A stretch of DNA of 64,000 nt, from assembly GCA_900078375.1 (NCBI GenBank), contig FLQS01000012.1:1-64000 (forward strand), in the 5' to 3' direction. Source of the stretch: an uncultured Mycobacterium sp. (GTDB lineage Bacteria > Actinomycetota > Actinomycetes > Mycobacteriales > Mycobacteriaceae). Under the pieces are notes generated by a model, which saw only the letters and a list, made by a program, of their open reading frames with translations, made no database searches and was not told the origin of the DNA. The translations under genes were made by a program, and so were the position numbers. This document shows, one piece after another, positions 33,081-41,852 of this stretch. How positions within the stretch are numbered: the stretch's first letter is position 1; every line of letters starts with the position of its first letter.

Positions 33081-35048
33081 ATGGGTAACGCAGCACATAT
33101 CGGTCGACTCGGCGCACTGGCGGTAGCGCTCGGGGTAGGTTCGGCGATCGCGAGCATGCCGTGTGTCGCCGCGGCTCAACCTTCGGACTCGCCGTCGTCC
33201 ACATCCGGCGCAACCGCGGGGTCACACACCGGTAAGCCGGCGCGCGCAGGCGACAGAACCACCCGCACCGCGGCGAAAGCGACTGCGCCGAAGGTGAATC
33301 TGACAGTGGTCAAGCCCATGCGCAGCGGCGTGCCGGTCCTGTCGGGCGCAGCCAAGCTCCCCACCCCCGATCAGGCTCTGCAGACGTTGGCGTCCGCACT
33401 GGAGTTGGTGGGCAGCGAACTGCAGCGCATCGGCCGCGGTCGGCCCACCGCCTCCGTGTCCGGGGTGGTGCCCGCCGCCCCGACCACGGGCCCCAACCTG
33501 CTGACCAATCCGGGTGCTGAGCTCGGCGACCCGGCCGGATACGGCAACAGTACGGTCAGCGTGCCGGGTTGGACGGCGACCGGTACTCCGACGGTGGTCC
33601 AGTACGGCGAGCTCCGCAACGCGTGGCCGGTCGGTCTGAGCTTCGCGTGGCCTAATCTCCCGGCTATCGTGTCGTTCCCGGGCGTCCACGCCGCCCCGCC
33701 CGGTGGCGGGAACCAGTTCTTCGGTGGCGGCGATGTGGCCACTTCGGCGCTGTCCCAGACGGTGGACCTCAGTGCCTCCAGTGCCGAGATCGACGGCGGT
33801 GCGGTGCCGTTCAACCTCAGTGGTTACCTGGGTGGCTACTTGCTGGACCCGTCCTTCGCCACGGTGAAAGTCACGTTCCTGGACCAGAACCAGCTCTACC
33901 TCGGAAGTTCGACGATCGGGCCGGTCTCCAACCTGGATCGCTGGGGACAAACCGGCTTCCGCCAACGCGCCACCACCGGGACGGTCCCGGTAGGCACGCG
34001 CAGCGCTGTAGTGACCCTCACCATGCACGACCTCAATCCGGTCGTGATCGGTTTCACCGCCCGATTCAACAACGCGTATGCCGACAACCTGTCCTTCAGC
34101 ATCGGCACCGCCCAGCCGGCGCCGCCCGCGCCGGCGCCGCCGGCGTCCAACGTCGGGCAGCTCGACCACGTGTTCCTGGTCTACATGGAGAACAAGGGCT
34201 ACAACGACATCGTCGGCAGTCCCAACGCGCCGTTCCTCAACAGCCTGATCAACGCAAACGGGTTGGCCAACAACTACTACGCCGTGACCCATCCCAGCCT
34301 GCCGAACTATTACGCGATCGCCGGTGGACAGGTCTTCAGCAAGACCTACAACTGCAAGTCGGTGTGCATCAACGATCCGAACAACCTCGCCTTCACCATC
34401 GACAACGCGGGTAAGACGTGGGCGGCCTATGCGCAGGGCATGACTCCGGGGCAGCCACTGGTGTCGACCGGGAACTATTCGACGGACCAGACGCCCTGGC
34501 CGGCCTTCGCCGGGATCGGAGACAACCAGGCCTACGCGGCCGCGCACATGTTCCCGCTGACGCAGATGGCCGTTGACCTCCAGTCGGACGCCACCACGCC
34601 GAATTTCGTGTGGTTCGCCGCCGACGAGAATTCCAACGGCGAAGGCCCGGTCAACACCCTGGCGGGTGTGGCACACTTCGCGTTCTCGCAGGTCGACCCG
34701 CGCCACCAGTACAACGTCGCAGCACTTGACCAGTTCTTGCAGGAGAACGTGCCGACGATCATCAACTCGAACGTCTGGCAGACCACGAAGTCGGTGCTGA
34801 TCGTCACGTTCGACGAGGACAACAACAACATCACGCTGGGCTTCGGTAACGAGGGCAACCACGTTGTGACAGTGGTGATCGCATCGCCGCTGGCGGTCAG
34901 CGCGGGTGGAATGAAGGGGGGCGCCTTCGTCGTGACCGACCACTACGACCACTACAGCACGTTGCGGACCATCGAGGACGCTCTCGGGTTGCCGGCGATG
35001 ACCAACAACGACGCGTATGCGGAGCCGCTCAACGGATTCTGGACCTGA
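33081..35048 (+). CDS. Secreted phosphoesterase with N-terminal carbohydrate-binding-like domain
   Basis: A 655-residue exported protein. A signal peptide (cleavage expected near ASMPCVAAAQ, residue 33) is followed by a low-complexity Ser/Thr/Lys linker, then a beta-rich domain starting NLLTNPGAELGDP (about 140-345) that resembles DUF642/carbohydrate-binding modules. After a Pro/Ala hinge (PAPPAPAPPAS) comes the catalytic domain (about 360-655) of the phosphoesterase/acid phosphatase AcpA superfamily: HVFLVYMENKGYND, HPSLPNYYAIAGG, IVTFDEDNNN and DHYDHYSTLRTIEDALGLP. It likely removes phosphate or phospholipid headgroups outside the cell. The ATG at 33081 follows CGGGAG. It is 77 bp after glycosyltransferase 2 and may be in the same transcript. 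Confidence 0.85.
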   Translation: MGNAAHIGRLGALAVALGVGSAIASMPCVAAAQPSDSPSSTSGATAGSHTGKPARAGDRTTRTAAKATAPKVNLTVVKPMRSGVPVLSGAAKLPTPDQALQTLASALELVGSELQRIGRGRPTASVSGVVPAAPTTGPNLLTNPGAELGDPAGYGNSTVSVPGWTATGTPTVVQYGELRNAWPVGLSFAWPNLPAIVSFPGVHAAPPGGGNQFFGGGDVATSALSQTVDLSASSAEIDGGAVPFNLSGYLGGYLLDPSFATVKVTFLDQNQLYLGSSTIGPVSNLDRWGQTGFRQRATTGTVPVGTRSAVVTLTMHDLNPVVIGFTARFNNAYADNLSFSIGTAQPAPPAPAPPASNVGQLDHVFLVYMENKGYNDIVGSPNAPFLNSLINANGLANNYYAVTHPSLPNYYAIAGGQVFSKTYNCKSVCINDPNNLAFTIDNAGKTWAAYAQGMTPGQPLVSTGNYSTDQTPWPAFAGIGDNQAYAAAHMFPLTQMAVDLQSDATTPNFVWFAADENSNGEGPVNTLAGVAHFAFSQVDPRHQYNVAALDQFLQENVPTIINSNVWQTTKSVLIVTFDEDNNNITLGFGNEGNHVVTVVIASPLAVSAGGMKGGAFVVTDHYDHYSTLRTIEDALGLPAMTNNDAYAEPLNGFWT

Positions 35049-35077
35049 GCCCCTCGCTCTAGGGAAGGATCGGCGGC

Positions 35078-36955
35078 ATGGAACACAAGCCGCCGACCAC
35101 CGTCATCGAGGCCGCGCACGCCGAGCATCTGACGTCCCTGCCGTTCGAGGACACCGCTGATTTCGCCGACGCCGATCGTGGCTTCATCGCCGCGCTGACG
35201 CCGTGCGTGATCAAGGCCGCCGACGGGCGGGTGGTGTGGGACAACGACGCGTACGGGTTCCTCGCGGGGCACGCGCCGACATCGGTCCATCCGAGTCTGT
35301 GGCGACAGAGCACGCTGGCCGCCAAACAGGGTCTCTACGAAGTGGTCGAAGGCATCTACCAGGTGCGTGGGCTGGACCTGTCCAACATCAGCTTCATCGA
35401 AGGTGACACGGGCATCGTCGTCATCGACCCGTTGGTCTCGACCGAGACCGCCGCCGCCGCGCTGGCGCTCTACCGCGCGCACCGCGGTGACCGGCCCGTC
35501 GTCGCCGTGATTTACACCCACTCCCACGTCGACCACTTCGGTGGTGTTCTCGGGGTGACCAGCCAGGCTGATGTCGACGCGGGCAAGGTCGCGGTGTTGG
35601 CTCCGGAGGGGTTCACCGAGCACGCCGTCCAGGAGAACGTCTACGCCGGGACCGCGATGGCCCGCCGGGCCGGCTACATGTACGGCGCTGTCCTGGATCG
35701 CGGACCGCAAGGCCAGGTCGGCTGCGGATTGGGGCAGACACCGTCAACCGGCGAGGTCGCGATCATTGTGCCCACCGTCGATATCGCCACCACCGGTGAG
35801 ACGCACACCATCGACGGCATCGAGATCGAATTCCAGATGGCCCCTGGCACCGAGGCGCCCGCCGAGATGCATTTCTACTTCCCGAAATTCCGCGCCCTGT
35901 GCATGGCCGAGAACGCGACGCACAACCTGCACAACCTGCTGACGCTACGTGGCGCCCTGGTCCGCGACCCGCACGGATGGTCGGGCTATCTGACCGAGGC
36001 CATCGACACCTTCGCCGACCGCACCGACGTCGTGTTCGCCTCGCATCACTGGCCCACTTGGGGACAGGACAACATCGTCGAATTTCTTTCCCTGCAACGT
36101 GATCTCTACGCGTACCTGCACGACCAGACTTTGCGCCAGCTCAACCAGGGCTTCACCGGGATCGAGATCGCCGAGAGCTTCCAGATGCCGCCCGCGCTGG
36201 ACAAGGCGTGGCATGCCCACGGCTATTACGGGTCGGTCAGTCACAATGTCAAAGCCGTCTACCAGCGCTACATGGGCTGGTTCGACGGCAACCCCGCGCG
36301 GCTGTGGGCGCATCCGCCGGAAGCGATCGGGCCCCGCTACGTCGAGGCCATGGGCGGCGCAGACCGGGTGGTCGAGCTGGCTCGCGCGGCTGCCGATGCG
36401 GGTGACTACCGTTGGGCGGCAACGTTACTCGACCACGTCATCTTCACCGACGAAAACCATGCCGGTGCCCGAGAGCTCTACGCCGACACGCTCGAGCAGA
36501 TGGCGTACGGTGCCGAATGCGCGACATGGCGCAACTTCTTCCTCTCCGGGTCCACTGAGTTGCGCGACGGCAACTTCGGCACGCCAACCCAGGCGGCGTC
36601 GAGCACACTGCTCGCCCAGCTCACGCCGGAGCAGATGTTCGACGTGCTGGCGATCAGCGTGAACGGGCCGCGGTCCTGGGATCTCGATATCGCGCTCGAT
36701 GTGACCTTCGCCGACCTCGGGGCCAACTACCGGCTCACGTTGCGCAACGGCGTGCTGGTGTACCGCGAGGCTGCCGCCGACGAGTCGACGGCAACCGCCA
36801 CGATTCGGCTGGCGACCAAGATGCGGCTATTGGCTGCTGCGGCAGGGGATTTCACCTCACCGGGCCTGGAGACGACCGGCGATGCGAAGGCGCTGCAGAC
36901 GCTGCTCGGTGTGCTGGACAAGCCCGATCCCGGCTTCAACATCATCACGCCGTAA
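35078..36955 (+). CDS. Alkyl/aryl sulfatase, metallo-beta-lactamase type (SdsA-like)
   Basis: A 625-residue enzyme matching alkylsulfatases such as SdsA1 in length and layout. The metallo-beta-lactamase signature THSHVDHFGG is near residue 148; ENATHNLHN and the later FASHHWPTWG supply further metal ligands. After about residue 390 come the dimerisation domain (PPEAIGPRYVEAMGG...) and a C-terminal SCP2-like domain. The reaction is hydrolysis of long-chain alkyl sulfates to alcohol and sulfate. The M. tuberculosis counterpart is Rv3762c, at the same relative place. AAGGA before the ATG is the ribosome-binding site. No signal peptide is apparent. Confidence 0.9.
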   Translation: MEHKPPTTVIEAAHAEHLTSLPFEDTADFADADRGFIAALTPCVIKAADGRVVWDNDAYGFLAGHAPTSVHPSLWRQSTLAAKQGLYEVVEGIYQVRGLDLSNISFIEGDTGIVVIDPLVSTETAAAALALYRAHRGDRPVVAVIYTHSHVDHFGGVLGVTSQADVDAGKVAVLAPEGFTEHAVQENVYAGTAMARRAGYMYGAVLDRGPQGQVGCGLGQTPSTGEVAIIVPTVDIATTGETHTIDGIEIEFQMAPGTEAPAEMHFYFPKFRALCMAENATHNLHNLLTLRGALVRDPHGWSGYLTEAIDTFADRTDVVFASHHWPTWGQDNIVEFLSLQRDLYAYLHDQTLRQLNQGFTGIEIAESFQMPPALDKAWHAHGYYGSVSHNVKAVYQRYMGWFDGNPARLWAHPPEAIGPRYVEAMGGADRVVELARAAADAGDYRWAATLLDHVIFTDENHAGARELYADTLEQMAYGAECATWRNFFLSGSTELRDGNFGTPTQAASSTLLAQLTPEQMFDVLAISVNGPRSWDLDIALDVTFADLGANYRLTLRNGVLVYREAAADESTATATIRLATKMRLLAAAAGDFTSPGLETTGDAKALQTLLGVLDKPDPGFNIITP

Positions 36956-36977
36956 GTCCCCATTTCTCCCGCCGGGA

Positions 36978-38008
36978 TTAGGCGACGTCGATGACGACCT
37001 TGCCGATCGCTTTGCGGTCGGCAACGTAGCGCAGTGCGGTGGCCGCCTGCTCCAGCGGGAAGGTGGCGTGCACGATGGGCTTGATGGCGCCCTGCTCGAG
37101 CAGGGCGCCATCAAGCACCGCGCACCGAGGTAAGGGCGCAGCCGCCCGTCGGCGAACAACTGCGCAAGCTCGGCGTCGTCGCATGCGATCTCGTCGGGGT
37201 AATCGGTCATGAAGGTCCGGATCTCCATGCCCTGCACGGTGATTCCCTTCAGCAGCACCAGGTTCAAGGGAATCGCGGGAATCGAGCCGGCCGCATAGCC
37301 CAGCGTGACGAACTTTCCGCCACGGCCCAGGCTGCGTAGCGCCGGCTCGGAATAACCACCACCAACCGGGTCGACCACGATCTGGGCGCCGCCCTCGCCG
37401 GTGATCTCCTTGAGTCGGGTCTTCAGGTCTTCGGTGTCGTAGTCGACGACGGCTTGCGCCCCGCGCTGACGGCACACTTCGAGCTTCTCGGCACCCGAAG
37501 CCGCGGCAATCACCTTGGCGCCCATCAGAACCGCGATATCGACGGCGGCCAGCCCCACCCCGCCACCGGCGCCGAGAACGACGACCCAGTCGCCGGGCTT
37601 GACCGGGGCGACGGTGCGCAGGGTGTAGTAGGCCGTCCGGTTGGTGACCCCGAAGGCCGCGGCATCGGCATAGTCGGCGCCGTCGGGAATGCGAGCCAGA
37701 CCGCGGGCATCCACCAGCGCCTGCTCGGCGAAGCCGCCGACGAACGTGGTGGCCGACACCCGGTCGCCTGGCCGGTAGTCGACGCCGTCGCCGACGGCCA
37801 GCACGTCGCCGGCCAGCTCACTGCCCGGGCTGAACGGCGGTGGCACCTTGATCTGGTACTTGCCGGCAATCAGCAGCACGTCGGGGTAGTTGACCGCGGC
37901 GGCACGCACCTTGACCACCACCTGGCCGGGACCCGGTGTGGGGTCGGGCAGTTCGTCCAGGACGAGGTCCTCCGGGGTGCCGTACTCGCGGCAGACGACG
38001 GCGCGCAT
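36978..38008 (-). pseudogene. Frameshifted zinc-free NADPH:quinone oxidoreductase
   Basis: A medium-chain reductase reading well from ATG 38008: GVNYPDVLLI-like VNYPDVLLIAGKYQ, PGSELAGDVLAVG and the Rossmann VLGAGGGVGLAAVDIA. After RLRPYLGAR (about residue 296) the frame turns nonsensical and runs past the normal end. A different minus-strand frame then supplies the proper C-terminus, IVHATFPLEQAATALRYVAD and KAIGKVVIDVA, ending at TAA 36978-36980. The break coincides with a 38-bp perfect palindrome at 37079-37116. The region between LGAR and TFPLEQ looks like extra DNA of some 55 bp. It is the last gene of the TetR/dehydrogenase operon, overlapping tetR by one base. A sequencing or assembly error at the palindrome is an alternative. 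Confidence 0.75.
37079..37116. repeat. 38-bp perfect palindrome inside the oxidoreductase gene
   Basis: Two 19-bp arms with no spacer, centred on CTCGAG. The arm to the right of the centre reads GAGCAGGGCGCCATCAAGC and is the exact reverse complement of the left. In one frame it translates LDGALLEQGAIK. It lies at the break point of the frameshifted reductase. Confidence 0.95.
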
Positions 38009-38625
38009 CAGCGGTCTCCTTCCGGCACGCCGAGCCCGCGCAGGCAGAACCCGACGAGGTGGCTGATGTCCTTGCGACCCGGTTGGTCGGTGGAGTTGAC
38101 ATATCGGCGCATCGTGCCGACGGTACACACGAACACCGCGTCGGCATCACGCTGGGGATCGGCACTGCCCAGATCGCGGATCGGTGCGACCAGCAGGTCG
38201 CGCATGGCGGCCATGGTCTCCTCCTCGCCCATCCGGCGCTTGTCGGACATCTGCCCGATCACGGCCCGGCTCATGCCGATCAGCTCGGGGTCGGCCACCT
38301 GCGCCAGTGCTCCGCTGATCCACCGTCTGATCTTGCCCTCCGGCGTGCTCTCCTTGGCCATCTGGTGTTCGAGATACGAAATAACCAGACCGACACCGCG
38401 TTCCATGACGGCGAGCATCAGGTCGTCCTTGCCGGCGAAATACCGGTAGAAGGCCTTGTTGGACACCCCGGCCGCGGCGACGATATCGCTGACCCGCGGG
38501 GCATCGGGGGAGACCCGCTGCATCACCGTGATGGCGGCTGCCAGGATGCGCTCCACCTCCTCGGTGGCCTCCCGCTGCCGATCGTCAAGGGCCCGCACGA
38601 CGGCGGCCGCGGCGCGACTGGTCAT
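38008..38625 (-). CDS. TetR-family transcriptional regulator
   Basis: A 205-residue regulator. The helix-turn-helix is PRVSDIVAAAGVSNKAFYRYFAGKDDLMLAV near residues 43-73; the rest is the helical ligand-binding domain. It is located inside the operon it probably controls: its ATG overlaps the stop of the acyl-CoA dehydrogenase gene (ATGA) and its stop overlaps the start of the oxidoreductase. The likely ligand is an acyl-CoA or a pathway intermediate. A candidate operator is the inverted repeat at 41789-41805 at the operon head. Confidence 0.87.
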   Translation of the reverse strand: MTSRAAAAVVRALDDRQREATEEVERILAAAITVMQRVSPDAPRVSDIVAAAGVSNKAFYRYFAGKDDLMLAVMERGVGLVISYLEHQMAKESTPEGKIRRWISGALAQVADPELIGMSRAVIGQMSDKRRMGEEETMAAMRDLLVAPIRDLGSADPQRDADAVFVCTVGTMRRYVNSTDQPGRKDISHLVGFCLRGLGVPEGDR

Positions 38626-39929
38626 GGCGAAACAGGCAGCGCGGGAATGCGATCGATCAGGTGTCCGTACTTCTCGCGGGCCCGCTCGATGCGGTTGGGA
38701 AGGAACTCGCTGGGCCAGACCGGGTCTTCGGCCTCGTACTGCTTGAGGATCTGACGGGCCAGGTTGACCTTGTGCGCCTCGGTGGGCCCGTCGGCCAGGC
38801 CCAGGGTGATCCCGCCGAGCAGCACGCTGGTCAAGGGCATCTGGTCGGTCAGACCGAGCCCGCCGTGTACCTGGATTGCGCGCAGGCCAATGGACTTCAG
38901 CACGTTCGCGGTCTGGATTTTGCAGGCCGCGATCTCTTCGCGGGCGGCGCGTTCGCCCGCGGTGTCGACGAGCCAGGCGGCGTGCAAGACCATCAGGCGG
39001 AACTGGGTCAGCTCGACGAACGAGTCGGCGACGAACTCCTGGATCAGCTGCTTGTCGGCCAGCAGACTGCCCTGGGTGAAGCGACTTTTCGCGCGCCGGG
39101 CCATCATGTCGATGGCGCGCTGGGCCACCCCGATCGAGCGCATCGCGTGGTGCAGGCGGCCGCCGGCCAGCCGGGACTGCGCGACGTGGAAGCCCTGGCC
39201 CTCCTCGCCCAGCATCGCCGAGGCGGGCACCCGGACGTTGTCGTAGTGCACCAGCGAATGGCCGGGGTCATGGGAGTACGCGCCGACCAGGTGGTGTGTC
39301 GCCTCGATGGTCACCCCGGGGGTGTCGGCTGGCACCAGGAACGTCGACGCTCCCTTGTGCACGGGCACATCGGGATCGGTGATCGCCACGACGATGAAGA
39401 ACGACGCCACCGATGCGTTGGACGACCAGTACTTGCGACCGTTGATGACCCAGTGGTCACCGTCGCGCACCGCGCGGGTGGTGAACACCCGCGGATCGGA
39501 GCCGCCCTGCGGTTCGGTCATCGAGAACGTGGAGAAGATCTCCCCGGACAGCAGACCGGTCAAATACCGGTCTTTCTGCTCACTCGTACCGAACCGGGCC
39601 AGGATCTCGGCGTTGCCGGTATCCGGCGCCTGGGTGCCGAAGATGATCGACGACCACGTTGCGCGGCCGAGGATTTCGTTGATCAGCGTGAGCTTGACCG
39701 CCCCGAAACCCTGCCCGCCCAGATCGGGCCCGAGGTGCGGCGCCCACAGACCCTGATCGCGCACCCGCTGCTTGAGCGGGTCGACGATCCGGCGGCGCTC
39801 CTGGTCGAGCGGCAGGAATTCGCAACTCGGGAAAATCACTTCGAGCGGTTCGATATCCTCGCGGACGAAGTTCCGGATCCACTCGAGCTTCTCCTCGAAT
39901 TCCGGCTCGGTGGAAAAGTCCCATGCCAT
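38622..39929 (-). CDS. Acyl-CoA dehydrogenase, ACAD10/11-like
   Basis: A 435-residue FAD enzyme. FSMTEPQGGSDPRVFTTRAVRDGDHWVINGRKYWSS-type motifs are present: the MTEPQGGSDP segment near residue 137 and the VINGRKYW segment near 160. ADGPTEAHKVNLARQIL forms the C-terminal helix of the ACAD10/11-like subgroup. It belongs to a five-gene minus-strand operon with an APH-like kinase, SDR, TetR and quinone reductase, overlapping tetR by 4 bp and lying 11 bp after the SDR. The acyl-CoA substrate is unknown. Confidence 0.88.
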   Translation of the reverse strand: MAWDFSTEPEFEEKLEWIRNFVREDIEPLEVIFPSCEFLPLDQERRRIVDPLKQRVRDQGLWAPHLGPDLGGQGFGAVKLTLINEILGRATWSSIIFGTQAPDTGNAEILARFGTSEQKDRYLTGLLSGEIFSTFSMTEPQGGSDPRVFTTRAVRDGDHWVINGRKYWSSNASVASFFIVVAITDPDVPVHKGASTFLVPADTPGVTIEATHHLVGAYSHDPGHSLVHYDNVRVPASAMLGEEGQGFHVAQSRLAGGRLHHAMRSIGVAQRAIDMMARRAKSRFTQGSLLADKQLIQEFVADSFVELTQFRLMVLHAAWLVDTAGERAAREEIAACKIQTANVLKSIGLRAIQVHGGLGLTDQMPLTSVLLGGITLGLADGPTEAHKVNLARQILKQYEAEDPVWPSEFLPNRIERAREKYGHLIDRIPALPVSP

Positions 39930-39940
39930 TTCGTGACTCC

Positions 39941-40726
39941 TTAGGGGATGCCGCCGTCGGCCCGAAGAATCGAGCCGGTGGTGAAGCTGGATGCGTCCGA
40001 CATCAAGAACAGTGCGGCGCCGATGATTTCGGCGGGCTCACCCGCGCGTTGCAAGGCGTGCCGGCCGAAGGGGTTCTCGGCACTGCCGGGCCGATCTGTC
40101 GGGCCGAGCCCTAGGCCCCACGCCTTGCTGATATCGGTGAGGAACGGTCCTGGCATCAGGGTGTTGACCCGCACGGTCGGCCCGAACGCCGCGGCCAGTC
40201 CCTCGGTCATCGCGTTCAGCCCGGCCTTGGACGCGGCGTAGGGGATGAACGACGGATGCGGCCGCAACGATCCGTGGGTGCTGACGTTGATGATCACCCC
40301 GCCGCCATCGGCAATCATGCGTTCACCGACCAGCGCCGAAAGCCGGAACGGCCCTTTGAGATTGAGGTTGACCACCGCGTCGAACAGCTTCTCGCTGACG
40401 TTGGTGAGCTTGTCGTAGGTCGGTGACATGCCGGCGTTGTTGACCAGCACGTCGAGCTTGCCGAAGCCGTCGTAGACCGCCGCCACCAATCCGTCCAGCT
40501 CGTCCCAATGGCCGACGTGTACAGCGTATGGCATTGCGGTACGGCCGGTTTCATCTTTGATCTCCTTGGCCGTCGCCACGCAGGAGTCGTACTTGCGACT
40601 GGCGATCACCACGTCGGCGCCGCAGCGCGCGGCGGCCAATGCCATTTCCCGGCCCAGGCCGCGGCTACCGCCGGTCACCAGTACCACCCGGTCGGTCAGG
40701 TCGAAAAGAGTATCTGCGTAACCCAT
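39941..40726 (-). CDS. Short-chain dehydrogenase/reductase
   Basis: A 261-residue SDR. VTGGSRGLGRE near residues 17-27 is the cofactor loop, NNAG near 96 and YAASKAG near 166 are the structural and catalytic motifs, with the catalytic Ser in NVSTHGS. The C-terminus has a TGSILRADGG motif common to this class. Likely it acts on a hydroxy- or keto-acyl intermediate of the same pathway as the neighbouring dehydrogenase. Its ATG (40726) directly abuts the TAA of the kinase gene. Confidence 0.88.
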   Translation of the reverse strand: MGYADTLFDLTDRVVLVTGGSRGLGREMALAAARCGADVVIASRKYDSCVATAKEIKDETGRTAMPYAVHVGHWDELDGLVAAVYDGFGKLDVLVNNAGMSPTYDKLTNVSEKLFDAVVNLNLKGPFRLSALVGERMIADGGGVIINVSTHGSLRPHPSFIPYAASKAGLNAMTEGLAAAFGPTVRVNTLMPGPFLTDISKAWGLGLGPTDRPGSAENPFGRHALQRAGEPAEIIGAALFLMSDASSFTTGSILRADGGIP

Positions 40727-41764
40727 TTAAGCCTCACCGGACTGTGCCAGCTCAGCGGCGGTGGCGATCAGGCCGGGCACCATGGCGCCGAACGCCTCGA
40801 TCACCTTCGGGTCGGCCTTGCCACCGTTCACCGCGGCGGCATAGGTCTTCTCCAGCACGATGCCCAGCTTCCAGTTGGCCAGCACCAGGTAGTAATGGAT
40901 GTTCTCGGTCGACAGGCCGCTGACCTTCTCGTAGTGCGCCAACAGCTCACTGCGCGTGGGCATGCCCTCCATCGGCAGATAGAAACCGCCGTCCTTCGGC
41001 TGCTCACCGTCGTAGCCGAGCAGGGCCCACGCGACGTCGAGCAGCGGGTCGCCGATGGTGGTCATCTCCCAGTCCACAATCGCGGCCAGCCGCCCGGGCG
41101 CTCCGTGTGCGTACATGACGTTGGCGAACTGGTAGTCGCCGTGCATGATCCCCGGGGTGAAGTGCGCGGGCCGGTTGTTGCGCAACCACTCCGATGCGAC
41201 ATCGAGGCCGGGTAGTTCGCGCACCTGGAATGCCGACAGGAAGGACAGCCAGCGGTCCACCTGGCGTTCGTGGAAGTTGTCGGGTTTGCCGAACCCCTCC
41301 AGGCCCTGAGCCTTCCAGTCCAGCCGGCCGAGTTTGGCGGCGCCCTCGATGAGTTGGAACGCGAGGTCGCGGCGGGCGTCGAGGTCGGTGTCGAACGGCG
41401 TCTCCCAGCCGCCCTCCATCGGACTCCAGCCGTCGACCTCCTTCATCAGGTAGAAGGGCTTACCCAGCACGTCGCCGCTCTCGTCGGCGGCGACCAGCTC
41501 GGCGTGCGGCACATCGGTGCCCTTGAGCGCCCGTTCCAGCCGGATCTCGCGAAGCAGCTCGCCCAGCCGCCGCTCGTCGGCGCGGGGGCCGGGCATCCGC
41601 AGCACCATGCGCTGACCACCGCGGTTGATCCGGTAGAGCATGTTCTGCGATCCGCCCTTGAGGACCTCGGCGGCGGGCTCGTCGCCGGCACCGGGGGCGT
41701 CCTGGGTGTCGAGCCAGCGGCCGAGTGTCGCGGTGTCCAGGTCCACGGGGTCTTCCGTTCTCAT
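40727..41764 (-). CDS. APH-like phosphotransferase heading the acyl-CoA dehydrogenase operon
   Basis: A 345-residue APH-fold kinase. IMHGDYQFANVMY near residue 211 is the catalytic loop and IVDWEMTTIGDPLLDVAW carries the metal aspartate; the N-terminal GGSQNMLYRI is the nucleotide loop. It is a paralogue of the genes at 22460 and 45910. It is the first gene of the minus-strand operon. Two consecutive ATG codons occur (41767, 41764); 41764 has the better distance (7 bp) from GGAG. A hydroxy-acyl kinase role, as in ACAD11, is inferred from the pairing with an acyl-CoA dehydrogenase. Confidence 0.85.
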   Translation of the reverse strand: MRTEDPVDLDTATLGRWLDTQDAPGAGDEPAAEVLKGGSQNMLYRINRGGQRMVLRMPGPRADERRLGELLREIRLERALKGTDVPHAELVAADESGDVLGKPFYLMKEVDGWSPMEGGWETPFDTDLDARRDLAFQLIEGAAKLGRLDWKAQGLEGFGKPDNFHERQVDRWLSFLSAFQVRELPGLDVASEWLRNNRPAHFTPGIMHGDYQFANVMYAHGAPGRLAAIVDWEMTTIGDPLLDVAWALLGYDGEQPKDGGFYLPMEGMPTRSELLAHYEKVSGLSTENIHYYLVLANWKLGIVLEKTYAAAVNGGKADPKVIEAFGAMVPGLIATAAELAQSGEA

Positions 41765-41788
41765 CATGGAACTCCTCACTCTCTGTGC

Positions 41789-41805
41789 GGAGAATAGCAT
41801 TCTCC
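41789..41805. promoter_or_regulatory. Candidate TetR operator, inverted repeat
   Basis: GGAGAAT-AGC-ATTCTCC, two perfect 7-bp arms around a 3-bp centre. It lies in the 88-bp divergent region between the APH-like kinase operon (containing tetR) and the CoA-transferase operon, where one regulator could control both directions. It overlaps AT-rich hexamers that could act as -10 boxes. The match to a regulator is inferred. Confidence 0.6.
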
Positions 41806-41852
41806 AGGCGCCGAGCCACTAGCGTTGGCGAGCGCAGACGAAAGGGGCGACG

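Noticed and set aside
37079-37116. Intrinsic terminator at the palindrome
   Set aside because: It lies in coding sequence well before the gene end and has no T-run on either side; a rearrangement or artefact is a better explanation.
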